The position numbers and the translations under genes are program-made. A model generated the notes under the pieces. It did no database searches. It was not told the origin of the DNA and saw nothing but the letters and a program-made list of their open reading frames with translations. From Pseudoroseicyclus tamaricis (GTDB taxonomy: Bacteria > Pseudomonadota > Alphaproteobacteria > Rhodobacterales > Rhodobacteraceae): a stretch of DNA of 64,000 nt. The first letter of the stretch is position 1. Each line of letters opens with the position of its first letter. Shown here in pieces: positions 17,963 through 25,437 of this stretch. The stretch lies in the NCBI RefSeq assembly GCF_012070395.1, contig NZ_JAAFYS010000002.1:434001-498000 (forward strand), given 5' to 3'.

Positions 17963-19572
17963 AGCGACTCCAGGAAGGATATGAGGGCGGCGCGGTCCTC
18001 CGGCGCGAGATCGACCACGCGGTCGCGCGCCGCCTGCGCCTCGCCGCCATGCCAGAGCACCGCCTCCAGCAGGGTGCGGGCGCGGCCGTCATGCAGGTAG
18101 CTCTGACGTCCGGTGACCAGCTCCGTCAGGCCGATGCCCCAGAGCGGCGCCGTGCGCCATTCGCTGCCAGTCGCGACACCCTCCGGCCGGTTGTCGGCGA
18201 GGCCCGGCCCCATGTCGTGGAGGAGGAGGTCGGTATAGGGCCAGATGAGCTGGAAGCTCTGCGCCGTCTCCGGCTCCGTCCGGCCGGTGACGAACTTGGG
18301 CATGTGGCAGGCGGGGCAGCCGGCGGTGTAGAAGACCTCCTTGCCGCGCAGCACCTCCGGCGCATCGACGTCGCGCCGTGCCGGGACAGCAAGGTTGCGG
18401 GAATAATGGGCGACGAGGTCCAGCGCCTCGGCGGAGACCTCGACGCCCCGCGGTCCCTCCTCCGCCAGCGGGCTGGCGAGGGCCTCGGCATCGCTCTCCC
18501 CGGCCGGCGCGTCGGCGCCATGCGGCGCGGTCAGGCAGGCCTCCTGCGCGCGGGTGCATTCGCCGGCGGGCTGCGGCAGGAGCGGCGTGGAGAGGCCGAC
18601 ATCGCCGAGGAAGGCGCGGGCCGATTGCTCCATCACCGAGGGCTCGCCGGCCTTGTGGCCGAAGCGGCCGAGCATGGGCCGATCATGCGCCAGCGACCAG
18701 GCGATGGAAGGGCGGCCGGAGATGCCGTCGCCATCCGCGTCCTCCGGGTCGGCATGGGCGAGGATGTCGGCGGCCGGAATCGCCTCCAGCAGGCCAAGGC
18801 CGATCATCTGGGGCGCGACGCGGGGCGAGAGCATGACATCCGCCGCCGGGTCGCCATAGGCGAGGTCGGCGAGGGCGTAGGTGGGCGCAAGAAGCGTGGC
18901 GCTCTCGCCGCCGGCGAGCGGGACGACGGTCTCCTCGTAGCTGACGGAGAGCCGCCCCTCCGCCGGAATGCCGGGGAGCGCGAAGTTCTGCAGCTGGCCG
19001 CCATAGGTCGGCTCCGGCGCGGTGCCGATCCAGCCGGCGATCTCTTCGATGGCGGCGTCCGGATCGGGCACGGAGAGGCGCAGGAAGAGGGCCACCTGAT
19101 CCTGGCCGGCGGCGGCCGGATGGCCGCGCGCATCCTTGACGTGGCAGAGCTGGCAGGCGCGGGCGTTGTAGAGCGGGCCGAGCCCGTCCGACGCCTGCGT
19201 GGAGGAGGGCGACGAGACCCAGACCTTGCGGAAGAGCCCGTTGCCGAGAGCGAAGTTCATCCGCCCCTCGCCGTCGAGATTGTCCGAAGGCTCGGAGAAG
19301 GCGTCCGTCGTCGGGCTGGCGCGCACGGTGGCGGCGCCGCCGGGAAGGAGCTCGAAGGTTTCCGGCGCGTCGAAGCTGGTGGCCGGTGCCGTGACGGCGG
19401 CGATGCGGGCCGCCTCCTCCTCCGTGCGTGGCAGGAGGGCGGCCTGCAGGTCCGGCAGGCTGGCGGGGGCCTCGTCGCCCCCTTGCGGGTGCGCCTCGGG
19501 GCCCCCGTCCGCGAAGACCGCCCCCGCGACAGCGAGGGCGGCGAGGCTGGTGATGAGGGCCGTGCGGCGCAT
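17959..19572 (-). CDS. Di-haem oxidoreductase-like protein (DUF1111)
   Basis: 537 aa with signal peptide MRRTALITSLAALAVAGAVFA. Two haem c sites are visible: ARACQLCHVKDARG (CxxCH) in the first third and TAGCPACHMPKFVTG (CxxCH) in the last third, as in the thiol-oxidoreductase/DUF1111 family. In Bacteroides and proteobacteria the family occurs beside imelysins, and a role in periplasmic iron or haem handling is proposed. It overlaps the downstream imelysin by 4 nt and begins 31 bp after the upstream imelysin stop. Periplasmic, probably needing the cytochrome c maturation system. Confidence 0.9.
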   Translation of the reverse strand: MRRTALITSLAALAVAGAVFADGGPEAHPQGGDEAPASLPDLQAALLPRTEEEAARIAAVTAPATSFDAPETFELLPGGAATVRASPTTDAFSEPSDNLDGEGRMNFALGNGLFRKVWVSSPSSTQASDGLGPLYNARACQLCHVKDARGHPAAAGQDQVALFLRLSVPDPDAAIEEIAGWIGTAPEPTYGGQLQNFALPGIPAEGRLSVSYEETVVPLAGGESATLLAPTYALADLAYGDPAADVMLSPRVAPQMIGLGLLEAIPAADILAHADPEDADGDGISGRPSIAWSLAHDRPMLGRFGHKAGEPSVMEQSARAFLGDVGLSTPLLPQPAGECTRAQEACLTAPHGADAPAGESDAEALASPLAEEGPRGVEVSAEALDLVAHYSRNLAVPARRDVDAPEVLRGKEVFYTAGCPACHMPKFVTGRTEPETAQSFQLIWPYTDLLLHDMGPGLADNRPEGVATGSEWRTAPLWGIGLTELVTGRQSYLHDGRARTLLEAVLWHGGEAQAARDRVVDLAPEDRAALISFLESL

Positions 19573-19603
19573 GGCTCCCCCCTCTCAGGTCATTCGAAGA
19601 CGG

Positions 19604-20851
19604 TCATTCGAACACGGCGGCTTCGTCGTCGAGCGCGTCGCTGCCTTCCATCACCACGCCCTCGACGTCAAGGACGCCCGACATCCGCTCGATGGACTGG
19701 GACATGGCCACCAGATCCTCCACCAGCTGGGCGATGACGGCGTTGCCCTCCTCGTCCACCTGCACGAGCATCATGTCGTAGGCGCTGTCGCCACTGGCGC
19801 GGGCGACGAGGTCATCGGCGCTGGCCAGCGCCGCCTCGAGCTGCGTCTCGAAGGTGGCGGCCAGCTCGGCATCCGCCGCGCTCACCAGTTCGCCCAGCCC
19901 GGTGCCGTCGACGACCTCGCCGTCCGGCCCCGTGTAGGTGCCGTACCAGACGTTGGCGATGCCGAGGACGTCGCCGTAATGGCTGGCGGGCGTGTTGTCG
20001 GAGAAGCAGTCATGCTCCTCCTCCGGGTCCTGCAACAGCAGGCCGAGCTTGATGCGCTCGCCGGCCATCTCGCCATAGGCGAGCGAGCCCATGCCGGTGA
20101 GGATGCGCACGGCGGGGGCGCTGTCTTCCATCACCGCGGCGCGGGCCTCGCCGCCCTCCTCCCATTGGCCGGCCATCCAGGAGAGGTCGGAGAGGAGCAG
20201 GTCGGTCGCGGTGGAGAGGTACTCCGCCCGCCGCTCGCAATTGCCGCCGGTGCAGGCCTCGCCCGCGGCGAAGTCCGTCCACGGGCGGTCGCCGGCGGAA
20301 TCGGCATCGGCCGTCAGGTCCTGCCCCCAGAGGAGGAACTCGACGGCATGGTAGCCAGTGGCGACGTTGGCCTCGTTGCCGCCGGCCTCCTGCAGCGTCT
20401 CCTCCAGCAGCGCCGGGGTGATCTCGGCGGCGTCCACCTCCTCGCCGTTCAGCGTGAAGCTCTCCGAGGCGATGACGTTGAGATCGGCGAAGGAATTCTC
20501 CGCCCCGCCGAAGTAGGAGGCGTCGACGTAGTCGATCAGTCCCTCGTCGAGCGGCCAGGCGTTCACCTTGCCCTCCCAGTCATCGACGATCGGGTTGCCG
20601 AAGCGGAAGACCTCCGTCTGCATGTAGGCGGGGCGCGACGCGACCCATGCGGCCCGGGCGGCGGAGAGCGTCTCCTCCGACGGCTCGGCGATCAGTGCCT
20701 CGACGGCGGCCTGCAGCGCCTCGGCGCCATCGACGGCGTCGGCATAGGCGGCCTCGGCGATGTCGACATAGGTGGCAGCGACGTCCTGCGGGCTCTGCGC
20801 CATGGCGGCGCTGGCGGAAAGGGCGAGGGCGGAGGCGGCAATGAGGCGCAT
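19604..20851 (-). CDS. Imelysin-family periplasmic protein (IrpA-like)
   Basis: 415 aa with signal peptide MRLIAASALALSASAAMAQ. The signature GYHAVEFLLWGQD (GxHxxE) is intact, as is EVFRFGNPIVDDWEGKVNAWPLDEGLIDYVD; the second half contains TGMGSLAYGEMAGERIKLGLLLQDPEEEHDCFSDNTPASHYGD, matching imelysin-like iron-regulated proteins (peptidase M75 fold). Reported to be iron-regulated and linked to iron uptake; peptidase activity is disputed. First gene of the operon imelysin - DUF1111 - imelysin - DUF1513, so control should act here. Confidence 0.93.
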   Translation of the reverse strand: MRLIAASALALSASAAMAQSPQDVAATYVDIAEAAYADAVDGAEALQAAVEALIAEPSEETLSAARAAWVASRPAYMQTEVFRFGNPIVDDWEGKVNAWPLDEGLIDYVDASYFGGAENSFADLNVIASESFTLNGEEVDAAEITPALLEETLQEAGGNEANVATGYHAVEFLLWGQDLTADADSAGDRPWTDFAAGEACTGGNCERRAEYLSTATDLLLSDLSWMAGQWEEGGEARAAVMEDSAPAVRILTGMGSLAYGEMAGERIKLGLLLQDPEEEHDCFSDNTPASHYGDVLGIANVWYGTYTGPDGEVVDGTGLGELVSAADAELAATFETQLEAALASADDLVARASGDSAYDMMLVQVDEEGNAVIAQLVEDLVAMSQSIERMSGVLDVEGVVMEGSDALDDEAAVFE

Positions 20852-20892
20852 GGATCTATCCCTGATGGCAATGGGGCGAACCCCTTGCCGGA

Positions 20893-20907
20893 TGACCTAC
20901 CAATTCA
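20893..20907. promoter_or_regulatory. Candidate iron-responsive box upstream of imelysin operon
   Basis: TGA-CCTACCAAT-TCA, matching the TGA-N9-TCA spacing of the Iron-Rhodo-box described for RirA in Rhodobacterales and Rhizobiales. It is 42-56 bp upstream of the imelysin ATG, in a suitable place for repression. A 6-base fixed pattern occurs by chance often, so this is supported mainly by its position in front of an iron-linked operon. Confidence 0.35.
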
Positions 20908-20959
20908 CTCAGGATTGTAAACCCCGGAGTTCCTGCCTTTCGGTGACCCCGCCTCCGGC

Positions 20960-21394
20960 TCAGGCCAGCAGCTCGGCAAGGTGCCGGAGAGCGAGCCGGT
21001 AGCCATGCGTACCCGCCCCCGCGATCACGGCATCGGCGCGGGCGGAGACGTAGGAGTGCTGGCGGAAGGCCTCCCGCTTGTGGATGTTGGAGATGTGCAC
21101 CTCGATCACCGGCCCCTCGAACATGTTCAGCGCATCGAGAATGGCGACGGAGGTGTGGGAATAAGCGGCGGGGTTGATGATGATCCCGTCGGCCACGCCG
21201 CGCGCCGCGTGAATACGTTCCACCAGCCCGCCCTCGAAGTTGTCCTGCGCGAAGGTGATGTCCATCCCCATCTCCTGCCCCAGCGCCCGGCAGGCGTCCT
21301 CGACGTCGGCAAGCGTCTCGCGGCCGTAGATCTCCGGCTGACGCTGGCCGAGGAGGTTGAGGTTGGGGCCGTTCAGGATGTGTATGATGGGCAT
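20960..21394 (-). CDS. aroQ: 3-dehydroquinate dehydratase, type II
   Basis: 144 aa from [24 protein letters not shown]. It removes water from 3-dehydroquinate in the shikimate pathway. Type II hallmarks: the [17 protein letters not shown] start, the catalytic Tyr in PEIYGRETL, Asn/His in [19 protein letters not shown] and [20 protein letters not shown], and the C-terminal [12 protein letters not shown]. An in-frame ATG seven codons upstream is less likely. It is divergent from the DUF805 gene. Confidence 0.97.
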   Translation of the reverse strand: MPIIHILNGPNLNLLGQRQPEIYGRETLADVEDACRALGQEMGMDITFAQDNFEGGLVERIHAARGVADGIIINPAAYSHTSVAILDALNMFEGPVIEVHISNIHKREAFRQHSYVSARADAVIAGAGTHGYRLALRHLAELLA

Positions 21395-21511
21395 GGGGGC
21401 GCTCGCTCGGGACAAGGAGCTTCACCCTAACCCCGGCCCGTTCTAGAGAAAAGTCGCCGGACAATGGCAGTGAACCCTGGGGGGCCGCCGGGCGTAGTCT
21501 TTGAAGAAGCC

Positions 21512-22051
21512 ATGACGTTCTTTGAGTCAATCACGAGGTGCCTTCAGCGATATGCCGGGTTTTCGGGCCGGGCAGCTCGCGCGGAATTCTGGATGTTCGC
21601 GCTGTTCATCCTGCTCGGCTCGCTGGTTCTGGGCATCCTCGACGGGTTCGTTTTCGGAAGTAACCCCTCGGGGCGGCCGAAGGCGGTGATGTCCTCCGTC
21701 TTCCAGCTGGCGCTCCTTCTCCCCTTTCTCGCCGCCGCGTCCCGGCGGCTGCACGATACCGGGCGCTCCGGCGTCTACCTGGCGATCCTCGGCCCCCTGC
21801 CCCTGGTTCTGGCGCTGGAACTGGCGGCCGTGCACCTCTTCACCGTCAGCGCGCTCCTCGCCGCGCCGGGGGACGGGACGATGGAGCGGCTGACAGTGCT
21901 CTTCGGCATCAGCGGGCTGGTGCTGCTCGCCCTCGTGCAGCTGACCTGCACAGGCGGGCTGATCTGGGCCCTATCCCGCCCGTCGCAGCCGGGCGCCAAC
22001 GTCTACGGGCCGGCGCCCCTGCCGCGGCCGGAGGAGCCGCGCCCCCGCTAG
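21512..22051 (+). CDS. DUF805 inner-membrane protein
   Basis: 179 aa from MTFFESITRCLQRYAGFSGRAARAEFWMFALF, which contains the DUF805 hallmark (Y-F-GRxxRxEFW). Four hydrophobic segments follow, with FLAAASRRLHDTGRSG as the conserved loop between helices two and three. Function unknown. A longer open start at 21464 is unlikely because the family begins near this Met. Its TAG stop overlaps the opposite-strand stop of the histidine kinase gene within one CTAG palindrome (22048-22051). Confidence 0.88.
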   Translation: MTFFESITRCLQRYAGFSGRAARAEFWMFALFILLGSLVLGILDGFVFGSNPSGRPKAVMSSVFQLALLLPFLAAASRRLHDTGRSGVYLAILGPLPLVLALELAAVHLFTVSALLAAPGDGTMERLTVLFGISGLVLLALVQLTCTGGLIWALSRPSQPGANVYGPAPLPRPEEPRPR

Positions 22052-22899
22052 CCGCTCAACCCCTCGGGGAGATGGCGGAGCGTGGCGGTGAAGCGGCACC
22101 CCTCCCGCTCCGGGAGGCTCTCAAGCTCCAGCGTGCCGCCATAGGCCTCGCAGATGCGGGCGGCGATGGGGATGCCCATGCCGCTGCCTTCCACCTCGTC
22201 ACGAGAGCGCAGCGTCGTCAGGAAGGCGAAGGCACGCTCGCGGTCCTCCGGCGCGATGCCGGGGCCATCGTCGGTGACGACGATGCGCACGCCCTCCTCC
22301 TCCGGCACCACCTCGATCCCGATCTGCCCGGAGCCGCCGCCCCGGTGATGGCGCACGGCGTTGGAGATGAGGGCGGAGAGGAGCCGATCGAGATCCATGG
22401 GGCCGAGGACGGGCCGCGCGCCGGGGGCGACCTTCACCTCGATCTGGAAGCTCTGCGGCACGCCCTCCCGCCGGAGGGCATCGGCGACAGCGGAGGCGAG
22501 GTCGATCTCCACCGCCTCCTGCATCCGCCCGACGCGGCTGTGAGTGAGCAGATCGGCGATGAAATTGTGCATTCGCCCCGCCTGCCGGCGCATCAGCTCC
22601 AGGTAGCGGCTCACCTGCCCGGGCAGCGCGACGCCGGCGGCGTCGAGATCCTCCTCCACCCAGCTGGGCAGGTCGTGGAGGGCGCGGGCGGGGGCACGCA
22701 GATCGTGGCTGATGCGGTAGATGATCGCCTGCATCTCGTCGTCCATCATCGGCTCGCGCCGGCGGCGGAGGGGGGGCGGGGCGGCATCCGCCACGGGGGC
22801 GCCCGCGCCTGCCCCTTTCTTCGCGGAGCGGGGTTGCTTCTCCCCGCCAGTCACATCGGCCTTCTGCACGTCCGTTCCGGGCATCGGAAACATCTCCAC
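22048..22899 (-). CDS. Soluble sensor-less histidine kinase
   Basis: 283 aa, cytoplasmic. After a low-complexity N-terminus (about 1-50) there is HisKA with IIYRISHDLRAPARALHDLPSWVEEDL (phospho-acceptor His) and HATPase_c with NAVRHH (N box), VTDDGPGIAPEDRE (G1) and EGSGMGIPIAARICEAYGG (G2). The phrase SRDEVEGSGMG is shared with the kinase at 25438-27738, so the two are related. No sensor domain is seen, so it is likely activated through a partner. Divergent from the receiver gene at 23021; intergenic 121 bp. Confidence 0.9.
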   Translation of the reverse strand: MEMFPMPGTDVQKADVTGGEKQPRSAKKGAGAGAPVADAAPPPLRRRREPMMDDEMQAIIYRISHDLRAPARALHDLPSWVEEDLDAAGVALPGQVSRYLELMRRQAGRMHNFIADLLTHSRVGRMQEAVEIDLASAVADALRREGVPQSFQIEVKVAPGARPVLGPMDLDRLLSALISNAVRHHRGGGSGQIGIEVVPEEEGVRIVVTDDGPGIAPEDRERAFAFLTTLRSRDEVEGSGMGIPIAARICEAYGGTLELESLPEREGCRFTATLRHLPEGLSG

Positions 22900-23020
22900 T
22901 TGTTCGTGTTCCGCCCCAGTCTCCGCCTCGAATCTTCAGACTATGTAAAATTCGGCGTGAAAGACTGGCCTCCCGGTGCGGCAGAAGGCCCGCCTCCTCC
23001 CAACCGCCAGGATTTTCGTC

Positions 23021-23443
23021 GTGCCACTCCCCACCATTCTCATCGTCGACGACGACGCCGTCAGCATCATGGCCATCGAGCGCACGCTGCGGCGCCTCGA
23101 TCTGCGCAACCCGGTGGTGACCGCGCGCAGCGGCGCCGAGGCGCTGGAGCTGCTGCGTGGCAGCGAGGGGCGCCCGCCGCTCGCCGGCCCCGTCCTCATG
23201 CTGCTCGACATCTTCATGCCCCGTATGAACGGGCTGGAGCTGCTGGACGAGCTGCGGGCGGATCCGGCGCTGCAGGCGACGGTCGTCTTCATGCTCTCCA
23301 GCTCCGATTCGCCGCGCGATGTCGCAGCGGCGCACGAGCGCAACGTCGCCGGCTATCTGATGAAGGGCGCCTCGCCGGAGGAGTTTCGCCGCGCGATGGA
23401 TCTGATCGCCCGCTATCTCGATCTCGTTCCCCTGCCTGCTTGA
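23021..23443 (+). CDS. Single-domain response regulator (Rcp1-like)
   Basis: 140 aa from the GTG at 23021 (VPLPTILIVDDDAVS), preceded by AGGATTTTC; a GTG at 22976 is open but adds a non-conserved 15 residues. REC features: acidic pocket VDDD, phospho-acceptor Asp in MLLDIFMPRMNGLELL, Ser in VVFMLSSSDS, and Lys in GYLMKGA. The end (RYLDLVPLPA) matches the Rcp1-type receivers that pair with phytochrome-like kinases. No output domain. Probably the partner of the neighbouring kinases. Confidence 0.88.
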   Translation: MPLPTILIVDDDAVSIMAIERTLRRLDLRNPVVTARSGAEALELLRGSEGRPPLAGPVLMLLDIFMPRMNGLELLDELRADPALQATVVFMLSSSDSPRDVAAAHERNVAGYLMKGASPEEFRRAMDLIARYLDLVPLPA

Positions 23444-23452
23444 GGTGTTGCC

Positions 23453-24205
23453 ATGTCGCTCTCGCCCCTGCCCTCTCCCACCACCGTCCCACAGCTGCGC
23501 CCATTCGACGGGCTCCCCACATCGAAGGCGGCGCCGCCGCTCCGCCTCGTCGCCACCGGCGCCGACCGGCCGATGCGGCTGCGCGTCCTGGTGCTCGACG
23601 ATGACGAGGTCGACCGGATCCGCATCGCCCGCCTCCTCGGTCATGCCGAGGGCGTGGTGGAGACGGAGTTCGTTGCCTCGCTGGAGGAGTTTCGCGCCGC
23701 GCTGGACGAGGACCGCGTCGATATCGCCATCCTCGATTACTCCCTGCCGGAGGGGACGGGGCTGGACGCCATCCACGACCTGCGCCGTCACCCGCGACAG
23801 GAACGGGCGCGCCCCATCGTGGTCGCCGGCGACTGCCAGGCGGAGATCGCCGTCGCCGCGATGAAGGCCGGCTCCTGCGACTGCATCGACAAGCAGGGGC
23901 TGACGGTGCAGCGCCTGCGTCAGGCCATCGCAGAGGCCCTCGCCGCACCCGGGTACCCCGCCCCGCCGGTGGGAGAAGAGACCCTGCAGGCGGTTCTCGA
24001 CGCGATGGACAGGCTCTGCCTCTCCCAGCTTCGCCCCACCGTCGGCCTCCTCTCCCGCCTCGTGGCGGAGCTGCACGAGACCGGGGCGGACGCGGATGCG
24101 CGCGAGCTGGCCCTGCAGGAGATGAGCGCCGCGCTCGCCAGCCTCGACGACGTCGTGCACGCCTTCTCCGCCGAGGTGACGGCGCGTGGCGGGGGGGTTG
24201 GATGA
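23453..24205 (+). CDS. Response regulator with helical C-terminal region
   Basis: 250 aa. A Pro-rich N-terminus of about 40 residues precedes a REC domain: RVLVLDDDEVDRIRIARLLG, phospho-acceptor Asp in DIAILDYSLPEGTGLDAI, and Lys in CIDKQGLT. The last 85 residues (about 165-250) are helical (LDAMDRLCLSQLRPTVGLLSRLVAEL) with no recognised domain, perhaps a dimerisation or histidine-phosphotransfer-like bundle; I see no clear Hpt His. It starts 9 bp after the receiver stop and is 73 bp upstream of a REC-kinase, so the genes form one operon. Confidence 0.85.
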   Translation: MSLSPLPSPTTVPQLRPFDGLPTSKAAPPLRLVATGADRPMRLRVLVLDDDEVDRIRIARLLGHAEGVVETEFVASLEEFRAALDEDRVDIAILDYSLPEGTGLDAIHDLRRHPRQERARPIVVAGDCQAEIAVAAMKAGSCDCIDKQGLTVQRLRQAIAEALAAPGYPAPPVGEETLQAVLDAMDRLCLSQLRPTVGLLSRLVAELHETGADADARELALQEMSAALASLDDVVHAFSAEVTARGGGVG

Positions 24206-24278
24206 CGCGGGCGGAAACGTTGCCTTAACCACCTCCCTCTACCCCAAGGAGGGACCGCTGCCGCGAGGGGAGAGGACG

Positions 24279-25382
24279 ATGAGACTGCTGGTGCTTGATG
24301 ACGACGCGGGCGACCGCAAGGCCATCTGCCGCGTCCTGGCGAAGACGGAGCTCGACCACGAGGTGATCGAGGCCGCCGATCTGGAGGAGGCAGCCTCGTA
24401 CAAGGGCCCGCTGGATCTCGCCTTCGTCGACTTCTCCCTGCCCGGCCGCAACGGCCTGACCGCCATGCAGGAATTGCAGGCCGAGCGGCAGGACCTCGCC
24501 GTCGTCATGATGTCCGGCGTCGGCACCGAGCGCCTGGCGGCGGAGGCGATCAAGCGCGGCGCGCTGGACTACCTGCCCAAGAGCGAGATCAGCCCCGGCC
24601 AGCTGCTGCGCACGATCGAGAACGCGCTGGCCATGGCCGCGATGCGCCGTCGCCTCGCCGAGAAGACGGAGGAGCTGGAGCTCTTCGCCCATGCCCTCGC
24701 GCATGACCTGAAGTCCCCCGCCCGCCTCTGCGCCTACCTCGCCGCCTCGCTGTGCGACGATATCGCCGGGGGCGTGGTGGAGGATCTCGCCGGCGACGCC
24801 GAGGCGCTCTCCAGCCTCGGCCAGCGCATGGTGGCGCTGGTCGATTCGCTCGCCGCCCACCTCGCCATCGAGGCGCCGGCCGCCTCCGTCCCCGTCTTTC
24901 TCGACGAGGCGCTGGAGGGGGCGAAGGCGAACCTGGCGCTGGAGATCGGCACCTCCGGCGCGTGGATCGAGGCCGAGCCCCTGCCCCGCGCGATGGGCGA
25001 TGCGGCGCAATACGTGCAGCTCTTCCAGAACCTTCTGGGCAATGCCCTCAAATACGCCGGCCCCCGCCCGCCCCGCATCCGCATCGGCTCCGAGACGGAT
25101 GAGAGCGGCCGGCCGGTCATCTTTGTCTCCGACGAGGGGATCGGCATGGAGCCCTCCGACTGCAGGCGCATCTTCGACTCCTTCGCGCGGCTCCACGCGC
25201 CGGAGGAATACCCCGGCTCCGGCCTCGGCCTCGCCACCTGCCGCAAGATCGTCCAGCGCCAGGGCGGGCGCATCTGGTGCGAGAGCGCGCCGGGCGCGGG
25301 CGCCACCTTCCGGTTCACCGTCCCCGCCGCTCCGGCGCTGTCGCCGCCACAACCGGGGAAAAGCCGCGTCACCGCCGCATGA
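24279..25382 (+). CDS. REC-histidine kinase hybrid
   Basis: 367 aa from the ATG with AGAGGACG ribosome site at 24279. N-terminal REC: LVLDDDAGDRKAICRVLAKT, phospho-acceptor Asp in LAFVDFSLPGRNGLTAM, Lys in YLPKSEI. Then HisKA (ELELFAHALAHDLKSPARLCAYL, acceptor His) and HATPase_c (NLLGNALKYAG N box, VSDEGIGMEPSD, PGSGLGLATCRKIV). A receiver at the N-terminus of a kinase indicates input from another kinase, so it can act as a relay step. No membrane segment. Part of the cluster with genes at 22048-29702. Confidence 0.9.
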   Translation: MRLLVLDDDAGDRKAICRVLAKTELDHEVIEAADLEEAASYKGPLDLAFVDFSLPGRNGLTAMQELQAERQDLAVVMMSGVGTERLAAEAIKRGALDYLPKSEISPGQLLRTIENALAMAAMRRRLAEKTEELELFAHALAHDLKSPARLCAYLAASLCDDIAGGVVEDLAGDAEALSSLGQRMVALVDSLAAHLAIEAPAASVPVFLDEALEGAKANLALEIGTSGAWIEAEPLPRAMGDAAQYVQLFQNLLGNALKYAGPRPPRIRIGSETDESGRPVIFVSDEGIGMEPSDCRRIFDSFARLHAPEEYPGSGLGLATCRKIVQRQGGRIWCESAPGAGATFRFTVPAAPALSPPQPGKSRVTAA

Positions 25383-25437
25383 AGATCAGTGGCGCCGCCC
25401 CGGCATACAGCCCGCGGGGCGCCGAGAAAGGCCAGCC

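Noticed and set aside
22900-23020. GGAAC-type general-stress (EcfG) promoter between the divergent kinase and receiver genes
   Set aside because: GGAAC occurs, but the CGTT element at the required 16-17 bp spacing is missing on either strand.
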